NCBI GenBank assembly: GCA_003165615.1
Contig: PLWR01000581.1
Span: 1-13,897, forward strand
Length of the DNA stretch: 13,897 bases
Source of the DNA: Acidobacteriota bacterium
GTDB lineage: Bacteria > Acidobacteriota > Terriglobia > UBA7540
Direction: 5' to 3'
This document shows positions 6,881-13,383 of this stretch, in pieces. The position numbers were made by a program, and so were the translations under genes. The notes below the pieces were generated by a model, which ran no database searches, was not told the DNA's origin, and worked only from the letters and a program-made list of their open reading frames with translations. Within the stretch, counting starts at the first letter, position 1; the number at the start of each line of letters is the position of its first letter.

Positions 6881-7462
6881 ATGGCCTGGATCAAAGTGGT
6901 CGAACCCGAACAAGCAACCGGCACGTTGAAGAAGGAGTACGACGCCGCGGTAGAGCGCGCGGGAAAAGTCTTCAATATCCTCAAGGTTCAGAGCCTGAAT
7001 CCGCCAGCCCTGCAAGCCTCCATGCAAATGTATCGCGCCACCATGTTTGGCCCCTCGGGCCTTTCGCGGGCTGAGCGCGAGATGCTGGCCACGGTGGTTT
7101 CCTGGGCCAACCACTGTTTCTATTGAACCGAAGCTCACGGGGAGGATCTCCGTGCCGAATCCAATGATGAGCAACTGGCGGAACACGTCAAGCACGACTA
7201 CAACCGCGCCAACCTTAATCCGCGGCAGAAGGCGCTGTGCAAGTTCGCGGAGATGGTGACGCGGGCCCCGGGGGCCTTGAGTGCAAGGCACCTTGACCCC
7301 TTGCGCCAACTCGGTTTGAGCGACCGCGACATCCTTGACGCCGTCGAAGTCATCTCCTACTTCAATTACATCAACCGCATCGCCGATGCCCTCGGCATCG
7401 ATCCCGAGCCGGAAATGCAGGCGGCGCACGAAAAATGGAAAGAAGGTTTGGACGAGGGCTGA
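6881..7462 (+). CDS. AhpD-like peroxidase-related selenoprotein (TGA 7124-7126 read as Sec)
   Basis: Read through one in-frame TGA, this is a 193-aa carboxymuconolactone-decarboxylase/AhpD-fold protein, a cytoplasmic thiol-dependent peroxidase or disulfide reductase. The AhpD active site is Glu-x11-Cys-x2-Cys-x3-His. Here Glu67, Cys79, TGA-encoded residue 82 and His86 fit that spacing exactly (EMLATVVSWANHCFY-U-TEAH). Only one stop interrupts the frame, and after it the same frame continues with AhpD-family sequence (HGEDLRAE, LNPRQKALCKFAEMVTRAP, DILDAVEVISYFNYINRIAD) to a TGA at 7460. A SECIS-like hairpin sits just after the codon. An ordinary gene caller would give an 81-aa fragment ending at 7126. 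The start is supported by a GGGGGG run 8 nt upstream. A nonsense mutation of TGC or TGT to TGA is the alternative, but the hairpin and intact C-terminus favour selenocysteine. AhpD-like selenoproteins are known from genome surveys; the substrate here is unknown. Confidence 0.85.
7124..7154 (+). promoter_or_regulatory. Sec UGA codon and bacterial-type SECIS hairpin
   Basis: After the TGA (7124-7126) and 9 spacer bases, CACGGGGAG (7136-7144) pairs with CTCCGTG (7148-7154) around a GAT apex, with two G bulged. The apical loop starts 19 nt after the TGA, and bacterial SELB-binding hairpins place it at about that distance inside the coding region. A G is in the first loop position and the upper stem is G/C-rich. 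The lower stem is poorly paired. The fold was made by eye. Confidence 0.65.
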
Positions 7463-7475
7463 GGCGCTCGGCCAG

Positions 7476-7796
7476 ACAGGCTGCGGAAAGCCGCTCCCAT
7501 GCTGTCATCCTGAGCATTGACAGCGTTGCGGCTGCCCATCATGAACAGAAACTTGAAGAAAAGCACACCAGCCCCTCAATGTCATTCTGAGCCCGTTTTT
7601 CTGGGCGAAGGATCTCGGCAGTTCGTGGAGGGCGACGAAAAAAGCAAACTACGGGGGTTCTTCGCCCCCAAAACGGGCCCAGAATGACAGCGCAATTGAT
7701 GGTGAATCTAAATCAATTTGGCGTCGAATTTCTGCCGAGTGAAAGACCGGCTTCGCCTCCTCAGGATGACAGCGTGAGAGGTTTTCCGCAGCCTGT
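7476..7796. repeat. nested inverted-repeat island (TGTCATCCTGAG family)
   Basis: The 344-bp gap between the selenoprotein gene and the TIM-barrel gene is almost wholly repeats. Outer arms: ACAGGCTGCGGAAA (7476-7489) and its exact reverse complement (7783-7796). Middle arms: GCTGTCATCCTGAG (7501-7514) and its exact complement (7760-7773). Inner arms: 20 bp at 7580-7599 and 7670-7689, 19 of 20 complementary. CTCGGCAG at 7614-7621 also has its complement at 7732-7739. Four copies of the TGTCATYCTGAG core are present, two in each orientation. Open frames crossing the island are accidental. It may also act as a bidirectional transcription stop between the converging genes. Confidence 0.85.
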
Positions 7797-7806
7797 AAAG
7801 ACGGCG

Positions 7807-8772
7807 TTACGCGCCTTCGGCGCCGAAGGAGAGACCCATTTCACGGGCCACACTTTGAATATGGCGCCGCCCCTCGTCGAACTCCTCCGCGGTTTGCAAG
7901 TGTTCCAGCATCAGGGGAACATCCCCCTGTAGCCCCGCGAGGCCTCGTAAATAAGCACGATAATCAATCTCGCCGCGCCCCGGAATGACCTCCCGCAAGC
8001 ACACCTGAACGTAGTCCTCCCAATTTAAATCCTTGGCGTGGCAGGACACAATCCACGGGCCCAGTTTCTGAAAACACTCGTCGATGACCGCGCCGTTGTG
8101 GTACATCCGCTCCGGGCAGTTCATGACGTTGCAGGCATCCAGATGAACCGCGAACGCCTTGCGATCCACCCGCCTGATCAACTGCAAATAATCGTCCGGC
8201 CCCGTGGGGAAATTGAAGGGCATCATCTCAATTGAGAATGTGGTGCGGGTGGGTTTGACGGCGTCGATGACGTGGCGGCAATTCTCCACCGTGGCGTCGA
8301 TGAACTCCTCGGTGATGTTCTTGGGATGGGGGCCGCACCAAAAGTGGGCATTATAGGAGCCGGCAACATTGGGACAGGTGCGCGCACCCAGCAAGTCGGC
8401 CACGGCCAGCCGGTCCTCGACGTGCGCCATATTCTTGCGCCGCTTCTCCGCATCAGGATCGAGCATGTTGCACCACCCGCCCACCTCCGCAATGACTACA
8501 TCGCGAGCAGAGAATTCCTTGATGATGGCCTTGATTCTGCCCGTATCACTCGCCTCCACGTGAGGACCGTAAGCGGCACGGTACCCCAACCGTCGATGCT
8601 CCTGCGCAAGCTCCGCAGGGTCATCCGATTTGAGGAAAATGGGTCCACCCAACCGCATGGGTCGAGCACTTGGACTATTCTGCCCGCCCCGCAGCGAGGT
8701 TGGCGCAACAGCCAGGGCAGCCATCGTTCCTGTCTGACCAAGAAAGGCACGTCGGGTTAAATGATTTGGCAC
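7807..8772 (-). CDS. Tat-exported sugar isomerase/epimerase-like TIM barrel (AP endonuclease 2 family)
   Basis: A 321-aa protein of the xylose-isomerase-like TIM barrel family, whose members isomerise or epimerise sugars or polyols with a divalent metal. The N-terminus LTRRAFLGQTGTMAALAVAP (5-24) is a twin-arginine signal, so the folded protein should be exported to the periplasm or cell envelope. Probable metal ligands, by family pattern, are Glu182 (SIEMMPF), Asp212 (VHLDACN), His245 (SCHAKDL) and Glu290 (LMLEHL). RGEID (266-270) is also typical. The start codon is GTG at 8772, supported by GGGAGGT ending 4 nt upstream; no ATG lies near. It sits 125 bp downstream of mnmG on the same strand, but function gives no reason for an operon. 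The substrate is unknown; Tat-exported members are frequent in acidobacteria and planctomycetes (from memory). Confidence 0.85.
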   Translation of the reverse strand: MPNHLTRRAFLGQTGTMAALAVAPTSLRGGQNSPSARPMRLGGPIFLKSDDPAELAQEHRRLGYRAAYGPHVEASDTGRIKAIIKEFSARDVVIAEVGGWCNMLDPDAEKRRKNMAHVEDRLAVADLLGARTCPNVAGSYNAHFWCGPHPKNITEEFIDATVENCRHVIDAVKPTRTTFSIEMMPFNFPTGPDDYLQLIRRVDRKAFAVHLDACNVMNCPERMYHNGAVIDECFQKLGPWIVSCHAKDLNWEDYVQVCLREVIPGRGEIDYRAYLRGLAGLQGDVPLMLEHLQTAEEFDEGRRHIQSVAREMGLSFGAEGA

Positions 8773-8897
8773 TATGACCTCCCGTACTGGAGTTTAGCGG
8801 CTATCGAGTTAGGGTTCCCTCGTCGCGACCATTCATTGGGACGAAGCCCGCGGCGCACTGCCTGAGTGCGGCAGAACGGCATCAGGAGTTTTACCAC

Positions 8898-11033
8898 TTA
8901 CAATGCGGATATGGGTTGACCAGGACTTTGTTCCCCCGCTCGTCGCTGGAGAATTTCGATAAAGCAATTGACCAGGGAGACGGCGGCGGGGGTGATGCCG
9001 GGAATACGGGAGGCTTGCCCCAGCGTCAGGGGGCGCACTTTGGTGAGCTTCTCCACGACCTCGCGCGAAAGACCGGAGACTTTACCGTATTCGAACCATT
9101 CCGGAATGCGCCGCGATTCGGCCCGCTTCATCCTTTCCATCTGCCGTTCCTGCTGCTGCAAGTAGCCTTCGTATTTGAAATCCGTTTCCACGCGCCGGGC
9201 TTCTTCACGGGAGAGCGCGGCAAATGGATGAACCCCCTCACCCGTCCCGCCCTGCGGGACACCCTCTCCCCCAAGGGGGCGAGGGATGTTATTTATGATG
9301 GTGGATGATTGCAGTCCCTCACTGACCCATTCCATCAAGTCATCGATCCCCAGCTCCGTCCGCTTGAGCAATTGCGCGCCGGTCAAAGGCGAAGGTGCGG
9401 TAAGATGTCCGCCCTCCATCAGTCCAAGTCTCGTGTAGATTTCCTGGCCCCCCCGCGAGCGCGGATCCAAACGCGTTTCGAGCAGAAATTTTGTTGCCGC
9501 ACTGATGCGCAGCTTCTTTCGCGCGAACGCCTCGTAATCCTTTTGCCTGATGGTGCCGACCTGGTATCCCAGGGGAGTCAGGCGCTCGTCGGCGTTGTCG
9601 ATGCGCAGGTGCAGACGAAACTCGGCGCGCGAGGTAAACATGCGGTAAGGCTCGTCCACGCCCTTGCTCACCAGGTCGTCGATCATGATTCCCGCATACC
9701 CCTGCGTGCGGTCGATGGTGACGGGCGGCTTCCCTTGCGCGCGCAGTCCGGCATTAATCCCCGCCATGAGGCCCTGGCAACCCGCTTCTTCATAACCGGT
9801 GGTTCCATTGATCTGCCCGGCCAGAAACAGGCCCTGAATCTTCTTCGTCTCGAGCCACGGATAGAGTTCCGTGGGCTGCACCATGTCATACTCGATGGCG
9901 TAACCGGGGCGAATCATGTCGGCGTTTTCAAGGCCCGGGATCGACTTCACCATGGCCATCTGCACGTCAATGGGCATGGAGGTCGACATGCCGTTGACAT
10001 AGATCTCATTGGTGTCGAGGCCTTCCGGCTCCAGGAAAATCTGGTGCTGCGGTTTGTCCGGAAACTTCACGATCTTGTCTTCGATGGAGGGGCAGTAGCG
10101 CGGCCCGATACCCTTGATCTGTCCGGAGTAGAGTGGAGCGCGATGCACGTTCTCCCGAATGGCGCGATGCGTTTCGGCATTGGTGTAGGTAATCCAGCAA
10201 ACCGTCTGCGGCTGGGTGATGGCCTTGGTGCGAAAGCTGAACGGCGTGGGAACCGGATCGCCGGCCTGCACTTGAAACTTCGAGAAATCAATGGTGCGCG
10301 CGTCGAGCCGGGGTGGCGTGCCGGTTTTAAGCCTGCCCACCTCGAATCCCAGACGGCGAAACGCCTCACCCAATAGTACCGCGGGCGGTTCGCCCGAGCG
10401 TCCGGCCGGATATTGGTTTTCCCCACAATGGATCAGGCCGTTGAGGAATGTCCCCGTGGTGATGATGACCGCGCCCGCCTCCACCGTCCGCCCGTCGAGC
10501 AGGCGCACTCCGCGCACGCGTAGCGCCGCCATCCTGCCGGCGTTTTCGAGATCGGCCGATGCAGACTCGGGATGTGCCGGCAAGATGCCAGCGCCACCGT
10601 CTTCAATCACCAGATCGATAACTTCCGCCTGTTTGATGCGCAGGTTCGGTTCCGATTCCAGGACTTGTCGCATCTTCGCCCGGTAGAGTTTCTTGTCCGC
10701 CTGCGCCCGTGGCGACCATACGGCTGGCCCACGGCTGGTGTTGAGCAGGCGGAACTGGATTCCCACCGCGTCGATGACCTCGCCCATCACTCCGCCCAGC
10801 GCGTCGATTTCGCGCACCAGGTGGCCCTTGGCGATTCCGCCCACGGCGGGATTGCAGGACATCTGCGCGACCAGGTCCAGGTTGATAGTGTAAAGCGCCG
10901 TCTTCAGCCCCATCCGCGCCGCTGCCATCGCCGCTTCGCAGCCCGCGTGCCCCGCGCCCACCACCACCACATCGTATTTTTCCGAAAAGCCCATCGACAT
11001 TGTTGGTTGCCCGCCCGAGAAGGCCACCTTCAT
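8898..11033 (-). CDS. mnmG: tRNA uridine-5-carboxymethylaminomethyl modification enzyme MnmG (GidA)
   Basis: The FAD- and NADH-dependent partner of MnmE, which installs (carboxymethyl)aminomethyl at U34 of certain tRNAs in the cytoplasm. Seen: FAD dinucleotide fold [14 protein letters not shown] (22-35), [13 protein letters not shown] (59-71), the family signature [18 protein letters not shown] (310-327), [17 protein letters not shown] (405-421) and the C-terminal domain from KYEGYLQQQ (620-628) to the end. At 711 residues it is about 80-90 longer than usual. Two in-frame inserts explain most of this: residues about 146-172 and 576-604, both encoded by dispersed palindromic repeats. Start choice is uncertain: M1 has no good ribosome site, and M12 or M14 immediately precede the conserved core. 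An IS1-family element lies 42 bp upstream of M1 and probably displaced the native promoter. mnmE is not in the window. Confidence 0.95.
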   Translation of the reverse strand: MKVAFSGGQPTMSMGFSEKYDVVVVGAGHAGCEAAMAAARMGLKTALYTINLDLVAQMSCNPAVGGIAKGHLVREIDALGGVMGEVIDAVGIQFRLLNTSRGPAVWSPRAQADKKLYRAKMRQVLESEPNLRIKQAEVIDLVIEDGGAGILPAHPESASADLENAGRMAALRVRGVRLLDGRTVEAGAVIITTGTFLNGLIHCGENQYPAGRSGEPPAVLLGEAFRRLGFEVGRLKTGTPPRLDARTIDFSKFQVQAGDPVPTPFSFRTKAITQPQTVCWITYTNAETHRAIRENVHRAPLYSGQIKGIGPRYCPSIEDKIVKFPDKPQHQIFLEPEGLDTNEIYVNGMSTSMPIDVQMAMVKSIPGLENADMIRPGYAIEYDMVQPTELYPWLETKKIQGLFLAGQINGTTGYEEAGCQGLMAGINAGLRAQGKPPVTIDRTQGYAGIMIDDLVSKGVDEPYRMFTSRAEFRLHLRIDNADERLTPLGYQVGTIRQKDYEAFARKKLRISAATKFLLETRLDPRSRGGQEIYTRLGLMEGGHLTAPSPLTGAQLLKRTELGIDDLMEWVSEGLQSSTIINNIPRPLGGEGVPQGGTGEGVHPFAALSREEARRVETDFKYEGYLQQQERQMERMKRAESRRIPEWFEYGKVSGLSREVVEKLTKVRPLTLGQASRIPGITPAAVSLVNCFIEILQRRAGEQSPGQPISAL
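9222..9302. repeat. dispersed double-hairpin repeat inserted in mnmG (C-terminal part)
   Basis: GTCCCGC-CCT-GCGGGAC (9244-9260) forms a 7-bp stem. CCCTCTCCCCC/GGGGGCGAGGG (9262-9285) forms a second stem with an AA loop and one mismatch. CCCTCACCC precedes them at 9235-9243. Translated on the minus strand this gives [19 protein letters not shown] (584-602), unlike MnmG and typical of a translated low-complexity palindrome. It keeps the frame and sits just before the conserved C-terminal domain. Confidence 0.75.
10522..10595. repeat. imperfect inverted repeat inserted in mnmG (N-terminal part)
   Basis: The 20 bases at 10522-10541 and the reverse complement of 10576-10595 agree at 15 of 20 positions, sharing the core ATCYTGCCGGC. 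The segment encodes minus-strand residues about 147-171 ([20 protein letters not shown]...), which interrupt the usual MnmG sequence between VIDLVIEDG and [12 protein letters not shown]. The reading frame is maintained. The GCCGGCAAGATGCC theme resembles other dispersed repeats of such genomes (from memory). Confidence 0.65.
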
Positions 11034-11067
11034 TCTACCAAGCGCCTTCGCCGGAAACCAGCGGCGA

Positions 11068-11075
11068 GACGGTTC
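11068..11075. repeat. 8-bp target-site duplication, left copy
   Basis: GACGGTTC directly abuts the left terminal inverted repeat and is repeated exactly at 13393-13400 after the right one. Eight base pairs fits the duplication size of IS1-family elements (8-10 bp). Confidence 0.92.
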
Positions 11076-11094
11076 GGTAGTGTCCTAGTTTGAA
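11076..11094. repeat. left terminal inverted repeat of the IS1-family element
   Basis: GGTAGTGTCCTAGTTTGAA is the exact reverse complement of 13374-13392. The first mismatch comes at the 20th base. Confidence 0.95.
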
Positions 11095-11140
11095 TTTTTT
11101 GAGGCTTGCGGGCAAGTGGAAGAGGTGCCAAACTGATATC

Positions 11141-11251
11141 ATGAAAAAAGAGCCTAAACCGAAAACGAAGCCGAAGACGAAGCCCCGCGAGGATACCAAC
11201 CAGATCGCCCATAGGGTTATGCAAGAGGTTATCCAGCGCAGTGAGGGCTAG
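11141..11251 (+). CDS. 36-aa basic passenger protein of the IS element
   Basis: ATG at 11141 to TAG at 11249-11251 gives a 36-aa peptide: a Lys/Pro-rich head (MKKEPKPKTKPKTKPRE) followed by DTNQIAHRVMQEVIQRSEG, a likely amphipathic helix. The head-plus-DxNQxAxRV pattern resembles short conserved proteins I have seen in several phyla, with no known function. No strong ribosome site is seen; GAGGTG lies about 14 nt upstream. Its stop overlaps the stop of the minus-strand DUF3800 gene within the palindrome CTAG (11248-11251), so the two genes converge on shared bases. It may be a small nucleic-acid-binding or regulatory cargo protein (inference). Confidence 0.6.
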   Translation: MKKEPKPKTKPKTKPREDTNQIAHRVMQEVIQRSEG

Positions 11252-12142
11252 ACAAAGATGGTTCGCCCTGCTGTGGGGTCAGCTTTTCCTAGGAGTTTTG
11301 CCATAGTTTGGGCGCTGAAATAGTGTACATCTTCGATTTTCCGGCTGAGCGCATGGAAAATTGTTAGGAGTTCCGGCTTCAGAGACCCACCGTCCCGCAC
11401 ATAGTGATACCAGACATAGGAAAATAAATCAGCAGCTTGAAGTCCAGCAGCCTCATTGCTAGATGTGAACGTCACATCCCCCATACGGGAAGAAAACTCA
11501 GGAGGGGAGCCGCGCTTTATAATCGTGTAGAGATCACGCGCAAATGATGAAAGTTGCTTATTTTCATCGAACCAAAAATGAGCCTTCCAGCCTGCCGGTT
11601 TAACAGCCTCGACTGCCTGAATCACAACATCTTGGAAGGGAAGGAAATAGGCTTTCTTTGGAGCGCCTGAAACGCGCCATTTTTCATTTTTCCATTCTCC
11701 CCCCGGTTAAATGGCGACGCTCATTCTCGTTTAGGCTAGAAAAATAGTTAACATCAATTATCGCGCCAACAGGGAAAATATTCGTCCGGTTGATGGCATC
11801 CATGCGGCAATCCAAATAACCGGTGGCCTTGGCATCATCCCAACCGTCATAGGGAGGTAGTCGGTGCCCCCTTGGGTCCCTTCGAAAAAACTGTGTGGCG
11901 TGCAATTCTGTTTGGCATCCATCGGCTGCCCAACGGCGTTGAAAATCCTTCCACTGTTGCTCGCTTCCTCTATAGCCAGCCACGACACAAAACTTTGACC
12001 CTTCGTGAGTCCCGCTTTCATCCACATACACTTTAACCATAACAATCTGTCCGGGCGCACCTATCCGGGGGTGCATCCAAGCGCCTAAAGGGGGAGCTGT
12101 TTTGGGCTGGACGAAAACCGCTTGACTGTCTAGGATTGACAT
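11248..12142 (-). pseudogene. DUF3800-type protein gene, frameshifted by a 7-bp duplication
   Basis: Two minus-strand frames form one DUF3800-like protein. The 5' frame starts at 12142 (AGGAG 9 nt upstream) or 12040 (MVKVYVDESG) and carries the N-terminal YVDESGTH motif. It stops at 11684 after GGRMEK. The 3' frame continues WRVSGAPKKAYFLPF and holds the late motif GLQAADLFSYVWYHY, ending at 11248. At the junction ATTTTTC occurs twice in tandem (11679-11692). Removing one copy restores MEKWRV and gives an unbroken 295-aa frame from 12142, or 261 aa from 12040. DUF3800 proteins have no settled biochemical role. Their conserved acidic residues suggest a nuclease-like fold, and they often occur in mobile regions (family knowledge, from memory). 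It is probably inactive here unless the slip is corrected. It lies downstream of, and co-directional with, the 55-aa gene. Confidence 0.82.
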
Positions 12143-12231
12143 GGCACACTTCTCCTGCCGCGTGCCAGCCGCACGTCCAGCCCTTCAACCCTGACGCTCT
12201 CGCAAAGACATCCGGGGGTGAAGTGCGTTTA

Positions 12232-12399
12232 TTAGGAGGGGTTTTTGAGCTTTGCCTTAGCCCAACGCGCTAATACAGCCTTGCGTGCGCTTTCGCTCCG
12301 CTCTTCGGCGGTCATGGCAGCCGCTCTTGCCGGGCCACCCTTTTTCCCGCCGCGCCTTCCCAACGCCACAGCATAAAGGTTTTTCCGTTTATTTACCAT
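12232..12399 (-). CDS. 55-aa basic passenger protein of the IS element
   Basis: Minus-strand ATG at 12399 to TAA at 12232-12234. The product is strongly basic and glycine/alanine-rich: a GRRGGKKGGPARAAA stretch (14-28), then MTAEERSESARKAVLARWAK (29-48), a likely helix. The G(R/K)xGGxxGGxAR...LTxExRSExARKAxxARW pattern resembles short proteins, common in soil bacteria, loosely similar to the KGG stress-protein repeat; no function is established. GAGGT lies only 1 nt before the ATG, which is unusually close, so the start could be elsewhere or the transcript near-leaderless. Two TATAAT boxes precede it on the minus strand. Divergent orientation from the transposase across an operator-rich region makes it a candidate regulator or accessory DNA-binding protein (inference). 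Confidence 0.65.
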   Translation of the reverse strand: MVNKRKNLYAVALGRRGGKKGGPARAAAMTAEERSESARKAVLARWAKAKLKNPS

Positions 12400-12406
12400 A
12401 CCTCAC

Positions 12407-12433
12407 ATTATACATGACCGCTCTCGTATTATA
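12407..12433 (-). promoter_or_regulatory. paired TATAAT boxes for the leftward passenger genes
   Basis: On the minus strand two perfect TATAAT hexamers lie at 12412-12407 and 12433-12428, 21 bp apart, upstream of the 55-aa gene. No good TTGACA-like -35 is visible for either, so they are called mainly on the -10 boxes and position. Both overlap operator-like palindromes. Confidence 0.45.
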
Positions 12434-12504
12434 CGTAAGCGGTCACGTATATTCTTGAAAACAAACTAAATTGAGTTCTTGACATGTACGTGAGCGCTCA
12501 CGTA
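12411..12504. promoter_or_regulatory. three related palindromic operators between divergent genes
   Basis: The best copy, TACGTGAGCGCTCACGTA (12487-12504), is a perfect 18-bp palindrome. The copy at 12432-12449 matches it at 16 of 18 positions and that at 12411-12428 at 15 of 18. The last two are centred 21 bp apart, two helical turns, and the first is 55 bp further right. Their positions over the promoter elements of both directions suggest a dimeric repressor controlling transposase and cargo together. The core GTGAGCGCTCAC equals that of the symmetric lac operator, so a LacI-type protein is one candidate. Confidence 0.75.
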
Positions 12505-12508
12505 TACT
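12479..12508 (+). promoter_or_regulatory. transposase promoter, TTGACA-18-TATACT
   Basis: A consensus -35 TTGACA (12479-12484) and -10 TATACT (12503-12508) are separated by 18 bp. The perfect operator palindrome occupies nearly the whole spacer and touches the -10, the classic layout for steric repression. Transcription would start near 12515, just before the ribosome site at 12522. Confidence 0.75.
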
Positions 12509-12531
12509 GTATTTGTAAGTTAGGAGATGCC

Positions 12532-13383
12532 ATGAAGAGACTGACCCGCGAAAAACAAGCTCAAATCGTATCGGCGCTGATTGAAGGAAACTCCATCCGC
12601 GCCACTTCCCGCATGTTTGGCGTGTCGAAAGATACCGTCCTAAAACTCCAAGTCGAAGCGGGCTACGCGAGCGCGAATTATCAGGACCGTGTTTTCGTCA
12701 ACCTGAATTGCAAGCGCGTCCAGTGCGATGAAGTGTGGGCTTTCTGCTACGCGAAGCAAAAGAACGTGCCCTCTGAGATGCAAGGTAAGTTTGGCGCCGG
12801 GGATGTCTGGACCTGGACCGCGATTGATGCCGATACCAAACTGATTCCCTCTTTCACCGTGGGCAACCGGGATGCATCCAGCGCAAGGATTCTGATTGAG
12901 GATTTGGCCGGAAGGCTCAAGAGCCGGATTCAGTTGACCACTGATGGCCTGAAAGCGTATGCGGTGGCAGTGGAGGATACCTTCGGCTCTGAGATCGATT
13001 ACGCCATGCTGATTAAAACCTACGAATCCTCGCAAGCGGAAACCCGGTATAGCCCCGCTGTTTGCACTTCCTGCGAGCCCAAGCCCATCATGGGACGGCC
13101 CGACCCTAAGCACATTTCGACTTCCTACATTGAGCGCTCCAATCTGAGCATCAGAATGGGGATTCGACGCTTTACCCGGCTGACTAACGGATTCAGTAAG
13201 AAAGTGGAAAACCACGCCGCTGCCTTCGCGCTGTTCTTGATGCACTACAACTTCTGCCGGGTGCATCAGACCTTGCGCGTTACCCCCGCAATGGAGGCTG
13301 GTCTGACGAATCACATTTGGAGCGTGAAAGAGATGCTGGAAGCAATTGGATTGCCATGCGGAACTTTCGAGAGTTCAAACTAG
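12532..13383 (+). CDS. IS1-family DDE transposase
   Basis: A 283-aa transposase. The N-terminal helix-turn-helix (residues 5-40, SIRATSRMFGVSKDTVLKL) probably binds the terminal repeats. A short cysteine-containing stretch precedes CDEVWAF (65-71, first Asp 66). TDGLKAY (137-143) has the second Asp 138 and IERSNLSIR (200-208) has Glu 201, matching DEMW, TDGW and RIERHN of IS1. FSKKVENHAAAFALFLMHYN (221-240) parallels the IS1 C-terminus. ATG 12532 is chosen because AGGAG stands 5 nt upstream; an in-frame ATG at 12484 lies inside the promoter. It is a single frame, unlike IS1, which needs a frameshift, so it belongs to the single-ORF branch of the family. The stop TAG is part of the right inverted repeat. 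It appears intact and active. Confidence 0.92.
   Translation: MKRLTREKQAQIVSALIEGNSIRATSRMFGVSKDTVLKLQVEAGYASANYQDRVFVNLNCKRVQCDEVWAFCYAKQKNVPSEMQGKFGAGDVWTWTAIDADTKLIPSFTVGNRDASSARILIEDLAGRLKSRIQLTTDGLKAYAVAVEDTFGSEIDYAMLIKTYESSQAETRYSPAVCTSCEPKPIMGRPDPKHISTSYIERSNLSIRMGIRRFTRLTNGFSKKVENHAAAFALFLMHYNFCRVHQTLRVTPAMEAGLTNHIWSVKEMLEAIGLPCGTFESSN

Noticed and set aside
7124..7126. TGA as a true stop, making two genes or a simple nonsense pseudogene
   Set aside because: It sits exactly at the catalytic CxxC position, the frame is otherwise intact on both sides, and a SECIS-like hairpin follows. A point mutation is not excluded, only less likely.
7501..7773. Repeated TGTCATCCTGAG cores as a CRISPR array
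   Set aside because: Units alternate in orientation, spacing is irregular and no cas genes are present; it is an inverted-repeat island.
7684..7932. 82-aa open frame on the plus strand
   Set aside because: It crosses the repeat island and runs antisense into the TIM-barrel gene.
9309..10376. 355-aa open frame on the plus strand
   Set aside because: Antisense shadow of mnmG, which has unmistakable family motifs on the other strand; low-complexity His/Arg/Gly-rich translation.
12484..12531. Upstream ATG start for the transposase at 12484
   Set aside because: It lies between the -35 and -10 boxes and inside the operator region; ATG 12532 has a good AGGAG.
12640..13314. 224-aa open frame on the minus strand
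   Set aside because: Antisense shadow of the IS1-family transposase.
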